From Stappia stellulata DSM 5886 (GTDB lineage: Bacteria > Pseudomonadota > Alphaproteobacteria > Rhizobiales > Stappiaceae), in the NCBI RefSeq assembly GCF_000423705.1, contig NZ_KE384083.1, positions 872,462-936,461 of the forward strand: DNA of 64,000 bases, given 5' to 3'. Made by a program: the position numbers and the translations under genes. Below are positions 34,775 through 45,522 of the stretch, one piece after another (the stretch's first letter is position 1; each line of letters begins with the position of its first letter). The notes under the pieces were generated by a model. It was given only the letters and a program-made list of their open reading frames with translations, had not been told where the DNA came from and did not search any database.

Positions 34775-37700
34775 CTAGCCCGCTTCGCGGAATCGCTCCG
34801 CCGTCTCGAGATCGACGGAGACGAGTTGCGAGATGCCGCGTTCGGCCATGGTGACGCCGAACAGGCGGTTCATCCGTGCCATGGTGATCGGATTGTGGGT
34901 GATCACCACGAAGCGCGTGTCCGTGCTGCGCGTCATCTCGTCGAGAAGGTCGCAGTATCGCTCCACATTGGCGTCGTCGAGCGGCGCGTCGACCTCGTCG
35001 AGAACGCAAATCGGTGCCGGGTTTGTCAGGAACACGGCAAAGATCAGCGCCATGGCGGTCAACGCCTGCTCGCCGCCGGACAGCAGCGTCATCGTCTGCG
35101 GCTTCTTGCCCGGAGGACGGGCGATGATTTCCAGACCCGCATCCAGCGGGTCTTCCGCATCGACCAGCTTGAGCTCCGCGGTCCCCCCGCCGAACAGATG
35201 CGTGAACAGGCGCTGGAACTGGGCGTTGACGGTCTCGAAGGCGGTGAGCAGGCGCTCGCGCGCCTCCTTGTTGATGTTGGAGATCGCGCCACGCAAGCGC
35301 TTGATCGCCTCGATCAAATCGTCACGGTCGGAAATCAGCGTGCCCCGCTGGGTCTCGATTTCGCCGAGTTCCTCCTCGGCGCGCAGGTTCACCCCTCCGA
35401 GCCGCTCGCGTTCGGCCTTCAACCGGTCGACGCGCCGCTCCAGCGCGTCCGGGTCGGGCAGCGGAGCGCCTTCCTTCAGGCCCGCGAGACCGGCAAGCGC
35501 CTCGACCGGGACCTCAAGCGCCTCGTCGATACGTGCCTCGATCTCCGCCTTGCGGGTGCGGGCGGCTGCCAGCCGCTCCTCCGCGCGAATACGCCGTTCG
35601 CGCGCCTCGGCCAGATGGGTCAACGCGTCCTGTGCGGCCATGTCGGCCTCGCGCTGTGCGGCTTCCGCCTGCGCCAGCGCGTCGTCGGCGGCGGCACGTG
35701 CGGTTTCGGCTGTGGAAATCTCGCTCAGCAGGGCGCGGCGCTTCAACTCGATATCGTCGGGCGCTTCCAGCAGCTCCGCGCGCTCTTCCTCGGCCGCCGT
35801 CATGCGCTCGCCAAGGACCTCGACCTGCTGGCGGGCGCCCGATGCGCGCTGCGCCCAGCTGGCCCGTTCGCGCGCCAAGGCGTCCTGGCGCCGTCGGCGC
35901 ATCTCGCGCTCGCGTGCCAGACCTTCAGCGGCGGCGCGCTCGCGCGACAGGGCGGCACGCGCTTCCGACGTTTCGGCCCGGATGGTGTCGATGCGGCTTG
36001 CCAGCCCGTCGTCGGCCGGAAGCTCCTCCAGCGCCATGCGCGCCTCTTCCGCCGCCTCGCGCGCCTCGGCCAGATCCGCTGCGATGCGGGCGAGACCGTC
36101 CTCGAGCGCGGCGCGGCGGGCTTGCGCCTCGGCATGCGACCGCTCAAGCCGACCCACTTGCGCGCGCGCCTCGTCCGCCGCCTGCCGCAGACCCCGCAAT
36201 TGTCCGCGCGCGGCCTGCTCCGCCTCGGAGGCCGCGCGCAGGGCAGCGGAAAGCTCCTCGAATTCAGCCTGGCGCTCGGATTCGCTCTCGCGCGCCGCCT
36301 CGATATCCTCTTCCAGCGCGGCGAGCCTGTTCTTGCGGGCAAGACGCTGCGCGGCCGCCGTCGGCGCGTCGGCGGAAACGGTGAAGCCGTCCCAGCGCCA
36401 CAGCGCGCCCTCGCGCGACACCAGCCGCTGTCCCGGCGCCAGCCGGTTCTTCAGGCTGCCTGCGACCTCGGCATCCACGACGCCGATCTGGGCGAGACGA
36501 CGGGCAAGTGCTGCGGGTGCGGTGACGAATTGCGACAGGGCGACAGAGCCCTCCGGCAGCGCCGGATCGGACGCACCGGAACCGGTCGCATCACCCGTTT
36601 CACTCCAGCGCATCGGCGCATCGCCGCCGACCGGCGCATCGAGGTCCTCGCCGAGCGCCGCGCCCAGCGCCGTCTCGTAGCCGGGCTTCGCCGACATGGC
36701 GTCGACCACCGCCGGCCAGTCGCCGGCGTGCCCCTCGCTCAGAATATCGGCGAGCGTGCGCGCCTCGGTCTCAAGCCTCGAGACCTGCGCCTGCGCATCG
36801 GCAAGCGGTGCGCGCGCGGCTTCCAGTGCGCTGCGGGCGGCGCCGGTCTGCTCTTCGCCGCCGAGCACGGCCTCCTCGCCGGCGGAAAGCCGTTCCTCGG
36901 CGATCAGCAATGCCTCGCGGGCGGCTTCCAGCGCCGGCGCGGCTTCCAGTTCGGACACAAGCGCGGACAATTGCGCGGCCGTTTCGTCGTGCTGGCGCGC
37001 CAGCCGGTCGACCCGCACCCTTGCCGCGTCATGCGCCTCGCTCAGCTGGCGCCGGCGCGCGACCGTCCCGGCCTGCTCCTCGGTCAGCGCGGCAAGGCGT
37101 TCCTCGGCATCCGCAACACGGCTTTCCGCCTCCTCGACGCGCGTCGCGGAGGTTTCCGCGCGCTCTTCCTCGGCCATCGCCTCGGCGCGCAGCTCTTCCT
37201 CTTCCTCGGCAAGGGTCGCGAGATGATCGTCGTTTTCGGAGATCAGCGCCTGCTCGCGGGCGATGTCCTGATGCAGCTGCTGGAGCCGCGCGCCCAGATC
37301 GCTCAGCCGCTCGCGCACCCGGCGTTCCTCGCCGTCCAACTCGTTGCGGGCAATCACCAGCCGCTGCAGCGTGGCGCCGGCGCGCGCGGCGGCATCGCGC
37401 GCTTCCGGAACCTTGCGCGCGGCGACCGCCTGGGCGGTGGCGGTTTGCGTCTGGGATTGCGCGACGTCCTGGACGCGCGCCTCGGCCGCGGAAAACTCGG
37501 TCTCTGTCTCGACGAGGTGATCGCGGCAGGCCAGCCAGCGCAAATGGTAGAGCGCGGCTTCGGCGGAGCGGATCTCGGAGGAGAGATTGCGGAAGCGACC
37601 CGCCTGACGGGCCTGCCGCTTGAGGCTGTCGAGCTGGCCGTCGATCTGGCCGAGCACGTCCTCCAGACGTTCCAGATTGGATTCCGCCGCCCTGAGGCGC

Positions 37701-38245
37701 AGTTCCGCTTCGTGACGACGCGAATGCAATCCGGAAATCCCCGCCGCCTCTTCCAGGATCTGGCGGCGCGAGGTGGGCTTTGCCGCGATCAACTCGCCGA
37801 TCTGGCCCTGGCGCACGAGGGCCGGCGAGCGCGCGCCGGTGGAGGCATCAGCGAAAAGCAGCTGGACGTCGCGGGCACGCACGTCGCGGGCGTTGATCTT
37901 GTAGTTGGAGCCGCCCTCGCGCTCGATCCGGCGGGTGACTTCCAGCGCATCGGAATCGTTGAACCCCGAGGGCGCCGTGCGGTCGGCATTGTCGAGGAAC
38001 AGCGTCACTTCCGCGGTGTTGCGGGCCGGGCGGTTCAGGCTGCCGGAAAAGATCACGTCGTCCATGCCGGACGCACGCATGTTCTTGTAGGAGTTTTCCC
38101 CCATCACCCAGCGCAGCGCCTCGACAAGATTGGACTTGCCGCAGCCGTTCGGACCGACGACGCCGGTCAGCCCGTCGCCGATGATGAAATCCATCGGTTC
38201 GACGAAGGACTTGAAACCGAGGACGCGCAGCTTGGTGAATTTCAT
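34775..38245 (-). CDS. smc: Chromosome segregation protein SMC
   Basis: 1156 aa, normal for SMC. The N-terminal ATPase half carries Walker A GPNGCGKSN at 31-39. Two long coiled coils flank a hinge around residues 500-640 (VDAMSAKPGYETALGAALG; TAPAALARRL). The C-terminal half has the ABC signature LLSGGEQALTA and Walker B ICVLDEVDAPLDDAN. It loads with ScpA/ScpB to organise and segregate the chromosome. It lies 66 bp downstream of the dsbA-like gene, with dciA further upstream, a conserved Rhizobiales order. Heavy Ala/Glu/Arg codon bias makes long antisense ORFs here, which are not genes. Confidence 0.97.
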   Translation of the reverse strand: MKFTKLRVLGFKSFVEPMDFIIGDGLTGVVGPNGCGKSNLVEALRWVMGENSYKNMRASGMDDVIFSGSLNRPARNTAEVTLFLDNADRTAPSGFNDSDALEVTRRIEREGGSNYKINARDVRARDVQLLFADASTGARSPALVRQGQIGELIAAKPTSRRQILEEAAGISGLHSRRHEAELRLRAAESNLERLEDVLGQIDGQLDSLKRQARQAGRFRNLSSEIRSAEAALYHLRWLACRDHLVETETEFSAAEARVQDVAQSQTQTATAQAVAARKVPEARDAAARAGATLQRLVIARNELDGEERRVRERLSDLGARLQQLHQDIAREQALISENDDHLATLAEEEEELRAEAMAEEERAETSATRVEEAESRVADAEERLAALTEEQAGTVARRRQLSEAHDAARVRVDRLARQHDETAAQLSALVSELEAAPALEAAREALLIAEERLSAGEEAVLGGEEQTGAARSALEAARAPLADAQAQVSRLETEARTLADILSEGHAGDWPAVVDAMSAKPGYETALGAALGEDLDAPVGGDAPMRWSETGDATGSGASDPALPEGSVALSQFVTAPAALARRLAQIGVVDAEVAGSLKNRLAPGQRLVSREGALWRWDGFTVSADAPTAAAQRLARKNRLAALEEDIEAARESESERQAEFEELSAALRAASEAEQAARGQLRGLRQAADEARAQVGRLERSHAEAQARRAALEDGLARIAADLAEAREAAEEARMALEELPADDGLASRIDTIRAETSEARAALSRERAAAEGLAREREMRRRRQDALARERASWAQRASGARQQVEVLGERMTAAEEERAELLEAPDDIELKRRALLSEISTAETARAAADDALAQAEAAQREADMAAQDALTHLAEARERRIRAEERLAAARTRKAEIEARIDEALEVPVEALAGLAGLKEGAPLPDPDALERRVDRLKAERERLGGVNLRAEEELGEIETQRGTLISDRDDLIEAIKRLRGAISNINKEARERLLTAFETVNAQFQRLFTHLFGGGTAELKLVDAEDPLDAGLEIIARPPGKKPQTMTLLSGGEQALTAMALIFAVFLTNPAPICVLDEVDAPLDDANVERYCDLLDEMTRSTDTRFVVITHNPITMARMNRLFGVTMAERGISQLVSVDLETAERFREAG

Positions 38246-38311
38246 GAGGGCCGCACCATCGAGAGGCGGTTCGACCGGGCGGCGGGAGCGCCGCCCGGAA
38301 AGTTTCCCGGT

Positions 38312-38947
38312 TTAGAGCTGGGCGGAAATGGCTTCATCCAGCTGCGCGACCGACAGCGCGCCTCTTTCCATCTCGCCGTTGAAGAAGAATGTCGGCGTGG
38401 AGTTCACGCCAAATTCCTTGCCCCGGTCGCGCGCGGCATAGATGCCGTCGAGCAACGCCTGATCCTTCAGGCAGGTCTCGAAGCTTTCCTGGGTGAAGCC
38501 GATCTGTCTGGCGAACTTCAGCAGCGATTCATACGGGTTTTGCGTGATGGCCCAGCTCCGCTGCTCTTCAAACATCAGGTCGACGACGTCGAAGTATTTT
38601 TCCTCCGGCGCGCAGCGCGCCAGCATGAAGGCGGCGGCGGCGACGGGGTCGAGCGGAAACTCGCGGAAGACGAAACGGACCTTGCCGGTCTCGATGTACT
38701 CCGACTTGAGGTGCGGATAGCCCTCTTTGTGGAAGTTGGCGCAATGGCCGCAGGTCATCGAGGCGTATTCGACGACCGCGACCGGCGCGTTCTCGTCGCC
38801 CAGAACCTTGTCCGGCAGCACGCCGGGCTCCAGAAGCTTGGCCGCGTCCACGGATTGCGCGAAGGCCGGAAGGCCGGGCAGGACCACCCCGGTCGCAACG
38901 AGACCGGCGGAAGCGCGAAGAAGTAACTGTCGGCGATTAAGGCTCAC
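38312..38947 (-). CDS. DsbA-family thioredoxin-fold protein
   Basis: 211 aa. The N-terminus MSLNRRQLLLRASAGLVATG looks like a twin-arginine or Sec signal with cleavage near AFA/QS (residue 30). The thioredoxin fold has active site C66-G-H-C69 (MTCGHCANFH), a long helical insertion, and the cis-proline region GVNSTPTFFFNG. It is predicted to oxidise or isomerise disulfides in the periplasm. It lies between dciA and smc, co-directional, as in many Rhizobiales. Confidence 0.92.
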   Translation of the reverse strand: MSLNRRQLLLRASAGLVATGVVLPGLPAFAQSVDAAKLLEPGVLPDKVLGDENAPVAVVEYASMTCGHCANFHKEGYPHLKSEYIETGKVRFVFREFPLDPVAAAAFMLARCAPEEKYFDVVDLMFEEQRSWAITQNPYESLLKFARQIGFTQESFETCLKDQALLDGIYAARDRGKEFGVNSTPTFFFNGEMERGALSVAQLDEAISAQL

Positions 38948-39088
38948 GAGCTTTTCCCATGTCTTCTAGAATTCAAGGCCGCTTAAAGCTTGTTTATCGC
39001 CTTTGGCGGGTCGGTCAACCGGACACGCACAATGTGGCGTCTTTGGGAAGAAGGGCAAGCGCTGCGCTCACAGCTGTGTGAGCGCGTT

Positions 39089-39637
39089 TCACCTGGTCTT
39101 CGCCAGCACCGCGCGTCCGAGCTTTTCAAGCGCCGCCTGAAGCCTGGTGCCCTCCACGCCGGAAATCGTGCGCTTCAGGTCCGCCTCTTCATCGCTGGTG
39201 AGATCGCGCAGCTTCGGCGGCATCCGCCGTCTGGGATGCGAAACGGGTCCCTGCAGAATGCGGATGCGCCCGATGGCCGCCCAGCCGAAGAAGCCGTTGA
39301 TGCGCTCGACCACCTGCGGCATCTCATGGGTCAGCATGAGCGCCGTCGCGCCGTCTGTCTGCACCACGAGCGTGGCCGGCTTCGGCTCCGCGTCCTCGCC
39401 TCCCTTGACGCGCGGCCAGTCGAGACGCAGGGGCTGCACGCGTCCGGCATAGCGCGCCCCGACGATCTCCGGCCAGTCCGCCACCAGATCGGATGTGGCG
39501 AAACCGCGCCGGCGGCAGGCCTTGTCGAGCGAGGCGCCGATCAGATCGCCAATCGGCCGCGCACGGGTCACCCAGCGCGCACCCGCAGCGGGTGCGGCGC
39601 GTCCTGCTCTGCGCTGGTTTGCCTGCGAATCACTCAT
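39089..39637 (-). CDS. DciA-like (DUF721) protein, putative DnaB helicase operator
   Basis: 182 aa. The DUF721 domain spans about residues 28-115: IGDLIGASLDKACRRRGFAT, DLVADWPEIVGARYAGRV, then LVVQTDGATALMLTHEMPQV. DciA is the ancestral bacterial factor that loads or assists the replicative helicase in species lacking DnaC. The ATG at 39637 is preferred over the TTG at 39643. It is divergent from mutY and leads the dciA-dsbA-smc run. Confidence 0.85.
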   Translation of the reverse strand: MSDSQANQRRAGRAAPAAGARWVTRARPIGDLIGASLDKACRRRGFATSDLVADWPEIVGARYAGRVQPLRLDWPRVKGGEDAEPKPATLVVQTDGATALMLTHEMPQVVERINGFFGWAAIGRIRILQGPVSHPRRRMPPKLRDLTSDEEADLKRTISGVEGTRLQAALEKLGRAVLAKTR

Positions 39638-39849
39638 ATCCAAGCTTTTTGGGGCAATTGCGCCCTTTTCGCGACGGTTTTCTCGGATCCGGGCCGAAAT
39701 CGCAACACTCCTCCCCGCTATGCACCTTCCCGCACAGGCAATTGCCCCAGCCGACCGTCGCGCGCAACCGTCGCGTTTTACCGGGATAAACCCGGCAAGC
39801 CCGCCATAGCCTCTTGAATTCGCCGCCGGACGCCCGATCCTGTGGCCCC

Positions 39850-40965
39850 ATGACAGCCAACCGCACCGCCCCCGCCTCCCGGACCGCGCCGCCTGCCAAC
39901 AGCCTCGCCGGCGCCCTGCTTGCCTGGTACGACCGGCACGCGCGCAGCTTGCCCTGGCGCGTCCTGCCGGATGATCGCGCGAACGGGGAGATTACCGATC
40001 CCTACCGGGTGTGGCTTTCGGAAATCATGCTCCAGCAGACCACGGTGCAGGCGGTGAAGCCCTATTTCGAGGCCTTCACGCAGCGCTGGCCGGACGTGCG
40101 CGCCCTCGCCGAAGCGGATGAAGAAGACGTGATGAAGGCCTGGGCGGGGCTTGGGTATTATTCGCGCGCACGCAACCTCAAGGCCTGCGCCGAGACCGTC
40201 GCCCGCGATCACGACGGCGTGTTTCCCGACACCGAGGCGGGCCTGCTGGCGCTTCCCGGCATCGGCCCCTATACGGCGGCGGCGATTGCAGCAATCGCCT
40301 TCGACCGCCCGGCGGCGGTCGTCGACGGCAATGTGGAGCGGGTGATCAGCCGGCTGCGCGCCATCGAAACGCCGCTTCCCGCCGCAAAGCCCGAAATCCG
40401 CGCGGCCACGGCAGAGCTTGTCCCAGATGACCGGCCTGGCGACTTCGCCCAGGCGACGATGGATCTCGGCGCGAGCCTGTGCAGTCCGAAGAAGCCCGCC
40501 TGCGCGCTCTGCCCCTGGATCGGCGCCTGCGCCGCGCACAAGGCGGGCCTTGCCGAGACCCTGCCGAAAAAGGCGCCCAAACAGGCCAAGCCGACCCGCC
40601 GGGGAATGGCCTTCGTCATCACGCGCGGCGACGGCGCCGTGTTGTTGCGCCGGCGTCCGCCCAAGGGCCTGCTCGGCGGCATGAGCGAGCCGCCCGTCAG
40701 CGCGTGGGGCGAGGACGCAGCACAAAACGATCTCGCGCAGGTGCCCGATGCGCTTGCCGGTCTGGGCGCGGCATGGCGGCGCGCCACCGGCGACGTGCGC
40801 CACACGTTTACCCATTTTCATCTCGAACTCGCGGTCTGGCGCGCGGAGATCGAGGGCACGCCCCCCGCCCCGGACGGACACTGGTGGTCGGCGGCCTGCG
40901 ACCTCGACGGCGAGGCCTTGCCCACCGTGATGAGGAAGGCGTTGGCGACGGGCTTGCGCGACTGA
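39850..40965 (+). CDS. mutY: A/G-specific adenine glycosylase
   Basis: 371 aa. It removes adenine mispaired with 8-oxoguanine. The catalytic Glu is E58 (WLSEIMLQQT), the HhH motif LPGIGPYTAAAI leads to D159 (VVDGNVERVISR), and the 4Fe-4S ligands are C211-x6-C218-x2-C221-x5-C227. A C-terminal NUDIX-like 8-oxoG recognition domain occupies about 235-365 (RRRPPKGLLGGM). The start at 39850 (MTANRT) is chosen over the upstream in-frame ATG at 39814. Divergent from dciA. Confidence 0.96.
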   Translation: MTANRTAPASRTAPPANSLAGALLAWYDRHARSLPWRVLPDDRANGEITDPYRVWLSEIMLQQTTVQAVKPYFEAFTQRWPDVRALAEADEEDVMKAWAGLGYYSRARNLKACAETVARDHDGVFPDTEAGLLALPGIGPYTAAAIAAIAFDRPAAVVDGNVERVISRLRAIETPLPAAKPEIRAATAELVPDDRPGDFAQATMDLGASLCSPKKPACALCPWIGACAAHKAGLAETLPKKAPKQAKPTRRGMAFVITRGDGAVLLRRRPPKGLLGGMSEPPVSAWGEDAAQNDLAQVPDALAGLGAAWRRATGDVRHTFTHFHLELAVWRAEIEGTPPAPDGHWWSAACDLDGEALPTVMRKALATGLRD

Positions 40966-41049
40966 CGCAGCCGCTCATTTTGACGTTGCGTTTCGCAGAT
41001 TTCTGCCGCATAGACCCGCATCCTTTTGCCGTTGCGGAGACTTCGGCCC

Positions 41050-41598
41050 ATGTTCACGCATTCGCATCCAGCTCTTTTTTCAAAGGCCGAAGCGGCCGAG
41101 GTCATCCGCCTCGCAGCGGATGCCCAGGCAGGCTCGGGCGGGCTGGTCGGCGGCCTTCACAATCACAACATCCGCCGCGCCGACATCGCCTGGCTCGACG
41201 ACAAGACCAGCGCGGCCTGGGTGATGGAACGCATCGTCTCAAGCGTGGCGCAAGCCAACCGCGACCGGTTCGACTTCGACATCACCGATTTTCGCGAACG
41301 CCTCCAGGTCGCCACCTACGATGAAAGCGTCGAAGGCCATTACGACTGGCATTCCGACATCGGCGACGGCCCGATCGCGCGCTGGCGCAAACTGACAATC
41401 GTCGTGCAGTTGAGCGAGCCGGAAAGCTACGACGGCGGCGCGCTGGAGATCGATCCCGGCGGCGCGACCTTCCTTGCCGCACAAGGGATCGGCGATGCGA
41501 CGCTGTTCGCATCCTTCATGCTGCACAGGGTGACGCCCGTCACCAGCGGCACCCGCCATTCGCTGACCTGCTGGAGCCACGGCCCGGCGTTTCGCTGA
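41050..41598 (+). CDS. 2-oxoglutarate/Fe(II)-dependent oxygenase (prolyl-4-hydroxylase type)
   Basis: 182 aa. The P4Hc-type double-stranded beta helix shows the iron ligands HxD in YDWHSDIGDG and the distal His in LHRVTPVTSGTRHSLTCW, where the following Arg likely binds 2-oxoglutarate. It is similar in outline to small PKHD-type hydroxylases. The substrate is unknown; it may be a protein proline or another small molecule. The ATG at 41050 begins the conserved part. It lies 84 bp after mutY and is convergent with amn, with only 8 bp between stops. Confidence 0.85.
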   Translation: MFTHSHPALFSKAEAAEVIRLAADAQAGSGGLVGGLHNHNIRRADIAWLDDKTSAAWVMERIVSSVAQANRDRFDFDITDFRERLQVATYDESVEGHYDWHSDIGDGPIARWRKLTIVVQLSEPESYDGGALEIDPGGATFLAAQGIGDATLFASFMLHRVTPVTSGTRHSLTCWSHGPAFR

Positions 41599-41606
41599 GC
41601 GCGCCC

Positions 41607-43115
41607 CTACTGGAACGCCGTCTCGGCGAAGCTCCTGAGCTTGCGCGAATGCAGCCGTTCACGCGGCATGGCGCGCAGCTTTTCCATGCTGAGGATGCCG
41701 ATCTTCAAATGCTGGGCGACCTGCCGCTTGTAGAAGTCGGTGGCCATGCCCGGCAGTTTCAGCTCGCCGTGCAGCGGTTTGTCGGAGACGCAAAGCAGCG
41801 TTCCGTAGGGAACGCGAAAGCGGAACCCGTTGGCGGCAATCGTGGCCGATTCCATGTCGAGCGCAATCGCGCGCGACTGCGAGAAACGCTGCACCGGCTC
41901 GCGGTGGTCCCTGAGTTCCCAGTTGCGGTTGTCGATGGAGGCGACCGTGCCGGTGCGCATCACCCGTTTCAGCTCGTAGCCGGCGAGGCCGGTGACCTCC
42001 TCCACCGCGCCTTCCAGCGCCACCTGGATCTCGGCCAGCGGCGGGATCGGCACCCAGGCCGGGAGATCGGCGTCGAGCACGTGATCCTCGCGCACATAGC
42101 CATGGGCAAGCACATAGTCGCCGAGCTGCTGGCTGTTCCTCAGGCCCGCGCAATGTCCGAGCATCAGCCAGGCGTGGGGCCTGAGCACCGCGACATGGTC
42201 GGTGATCGTCTTGGCATTGGAAGGCCCGACGCCGATGTTGATCATGGTGATGCCCGAGTGGTCGTCCCTCGCCAGATGATAGGCCGGCATCTGCGGCAGC
42301 CGTGCCGGCGCCTCGCCCTCCTGCGGTTCCATGTCGCCCGCCCGGGTGATCACATTGCCCGGCTCGACGAAATGGGTGTAGCCGCTGTCCGGGTCGGCGA
42401 GAAGGTCGCGGGCGAGCCGGCAGAACTCGTCCATGTAGAACTGGTAGTTGGTCAGGATCACATAGTTCTGGAAGTGGCCGGCGGCGGTTGCCGTGTAATG
42501 CTGCAAGCGATGCAGGGAATAGTCGACGCGCGGCGCGGTGAAGGGCGCCAGCGGACGCGGCATGCCCGGTCCCGCCTCGAAGGTGCCGTTGACGATGGCG
42601 TCGTCCAGCACCGAGAGGTCCGGGAGGTCGAAGACATCCGCCAGCGGGCGTTGCAGCGCGACCGCCGCCCCTTCCACATGGGTGCCGTCGTAAAAGGCGA
42701 AATGCAGCGGAATGGGCAGGTCGCCGACGCCGACCTCGACCGGGACCTCGTGATTGCGGATCAGAAGCTCGATCTGCTCCAGAAGATATTCGCGAAAGAG
42801 GTCGGGCCGCGTGACGGAAGTGGAATGCACGCCCGGGCCCGAGACGAAACCATAGGCCAGCCGGCTGTCGACCCGCCCGTGGGTTTCCGTGACCAGCCGG
42901 ATCTCCGGATAGCACGCCCGCACCCGCCCTTGCGGAATGTCACCGTTGAGGAACCGCTGAAAGGCATCGCGCAGGAAGCCAGTGTTCTGCTCGAAGATTT
43001 CCTCGAGACGCGCGACGGCGGCTTTTGCATCGCGAAAGCCGGAAAAGGTGACGGCAGGTGGCTCGTGTATCGCCATGCCGGTTTCGGATCCGCGCTCCAC
43101 CTCGTTGAATGCCAT
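41607..43115 (-). CDS. amn: AMP nucleosidase
   Basis: 502 aa, close to the E. coli enzyme. It hydrolyses AMP to adenine and ribose 5-phosphate, regulating adenylate pools. The N-terminal domain contains YPEIRLVTETHGRVDSRLAYG and RPDLFREYLLEQIELL; the C-terminal nucleoside-phosphorylase-like domain has INIGVGPSNAKTITDHVAVL, MLGHCAGLRNSQ and ALDMESATIAANGFRFRVP. The start at 43115 has GAGGCAGGA upstream. Confidence 0.94.
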   Translation of the reverse strand: MAFNEVERGSETGMAIHEPPAVTFSGFRDAKAAVARLEEIFEQNTGFLRDAFQRFLNGDIPQGRVRACYPEIRLVTETHGRVDSRLAYGFVSGPGVHSTSVTRPDLFREYLLEQIELLIRNHEVPVEVGVGDLPIPLHFAFYDGTHVEGAAVALQRPLADVFDLPDLSVLDDAIVNGTFEAGPGMPRPLAPFTAPRVDYSLHRLQHYTATAAGHFQNYVILTNYQFYMDEFCRLARDLLADPDSGYTHFVEPGNVITRAGDMEPQEGEAPARLPQMPAYHLARDDHSGITMINIGVGPSNAKTITDHVAVLRPHAWLMLGHCAGLRNSQQLGDYVLAHGYVREDHVLDADLPAWVPIPPLAEIQVALEGAVEEVTGLAGYELKRVMRTGTVASIDNRNWELRDHREPVQRFSQSRAIALDMESATIAANGFRFRVPYGTLLCVSDKPLHGELKLPGMATDFYKRQVAQHLKIGILSMEKLRAMPRERLHSRKLRSFAETAFQ

Positions 43116-43202
43116 GCTGTCCTGCCTCTTTCCCTTGCCTCGCGTCGGCCCCATTGCCCCGCGCCAGCCATCTCCACAGGCCGTTGCCAACTATGAATAT
43201 TA

Positions 43203-43217
43203 TTTCATTACGTGAAA
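43203..43217. promoter_or_regulatory. Small inverted repeat upstream of amn
   Basis: TTTCA (43203-43207) and TGAAA (43213-43217) with a 5-nt spacer lie in an AT-rich patch 88 bp upstream of the amn start. A candidate operator or promoter element only. The rest of 43218-43440 shows no gene. Confidence 0.3.
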
Positions 43218-43441
43218 AGTTTTTTCTCAAAGCCCCCGTCCCGGTGCCGCCGTCGCATGCCGGCGTTAACACCTCCCGTTCTCTGCCCGTGCAATTTGCA
43301 AGTCGGCGGAAGCGCGGTTTCGGCAAAACGGCTGTCGGGACAAGCCATTGGGAATTTCCGACCGCCCGGCCGAAGCCCGGGCCTGCGTTAACGAAGCGAA
43401 GCAGGCGACGACGACGACCTTGGAACGGTAAACAGAGTGTT

Positions 43442-44696
<1,255 letters not shown>

Positions 44697-44760
44697 CTGT
44701 GTCGGCGGGCCTCGCCGCCGGCGATGAAGAGGTTACCAAGCGCTTCCCCGCGCCTTTTGC

Positions 44761-44795
44761 CCGCCTCCGCCCTTCCCTCGGGCGGGGGCGGTTTT
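44761..44795 (+). terminator. Rho-independent terminator of ccrM
   Basis: CCGCCTCCGCCC (44761-44772) pairs with GGGCGGGGGCGG (44780-44791; one T-G wobble) around a 7-nt loop, followed by TTTT. It lies 65 bp after the stop. Confidence 0.8.
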
Positions 44796-44818
44796 CGTTT
44801 GCGGCGACGCGTCTTCGC

Positions 44819-45403
44819 TCAGCCGATGCCGAGCGGTCCCTCGCCGCGCTCCAGGATCAGCGGCACGATCAGGTCTTCCTCGTCATCGAGATGGCGCATC
44901 AGCCCGCCGATCAGCCGGCCGCTGTCGCCGGCGTAGCTATCGGCCGCGCGGCGGGTCGCATCGCGGTCGGTGCCCTTGAGGTGGCCGAGAAGCCCGTTGG
45001 CACTGGCGATCACCTGCTCGATGCGCTCGTGGATCGCCTCGTGATCGCCCTCCAGCACCTCGAATCCGCGCGTCAGCCGCGTCTCGGCCGCCATGAAGAC
45101 CGGGAAATAGTGCTGGTCCTCGATCATGTGATGGTGGTGCAACTCGCTGAGGAAATGCTGGAGGCGCGGGGCGAAGAAGCCGCCGAAGGCCGCCGGCTCG
45201 ATCTCGCCCTCGCGAAAGCGGGAGAGCGCGTCTTCCAGCACGCCGCCAAGCTGGCGAAACCCGTTGTGGCGCTCGAGCCAGAAGCGTGCCATGCCGCCGA
45301 GATTGGGGTGTCCCTGCCAGACATCGCGCGGATGCTGGCGCAGCAGGTAAAGCAATTCGTCCGACAACCCTTTGCGGGTGTCGAGGTCGGTTTGATGGGG
45401 CAT
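44819..45403 (-). CDS. Hemerythrin-like HHE-domain protein
   Basis: 194 aa. Helical and rich in the His/Glu pairs expected of a diiron four-helix bundle: LERHNGF near the N-terminus, SELHHHHMIEDQHYFPVF in the middle, EGDHEAIHERIE, and MRHLDDEEDLIVPLIL near the end. It is probably an O2- or NO-responsive or iron-storing protein in the cytoplasm. The start at 45403 has AGGA upstream. It is convergent with ccrM and lies downstream of the MarR-isochorismatase unit in the same direction, 119 bp away. Confidence 0.8.
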   Translation of the reverse strand: MPHQTDLDTRKGLSDELLYLLRQHPRDVWQGHPNLGGMARFWLERHNGFRQLGGVLEDALSRFREGEIEPAAFGGFFAPRLQHFLSELHHHHMIEDQHYFPVFMAAETRLTRGFEVLEGDHEAIHERIEQVIASANGLLGHLKGTDRDATRRAADSYAGDSGRLIGGLMRHLDDEEDLIVPLILERGEGPLGIG

Positions 45404-45522
45404 GGCGATAAATCCTGTTCTCGTCGTTCGGAACATGGGCGCACGGCACGCCTTCGACAAGACCGCGATGGATGGACAGTCTGTCCAGCAGCCGTCATCG
45501 CGTCCACCCCGCCGGCCCCGCG

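Noticed and set aside
34622-38926. Plus-strand open frame of 1434 codons opposite smc
   Set aside because: It runs antisense through smc, atpI and the dsbA-like gene, is Arg/Gly/Ala/His-rich with no family features, and arises from codon bias in GC-rich coiled-coil DNA.
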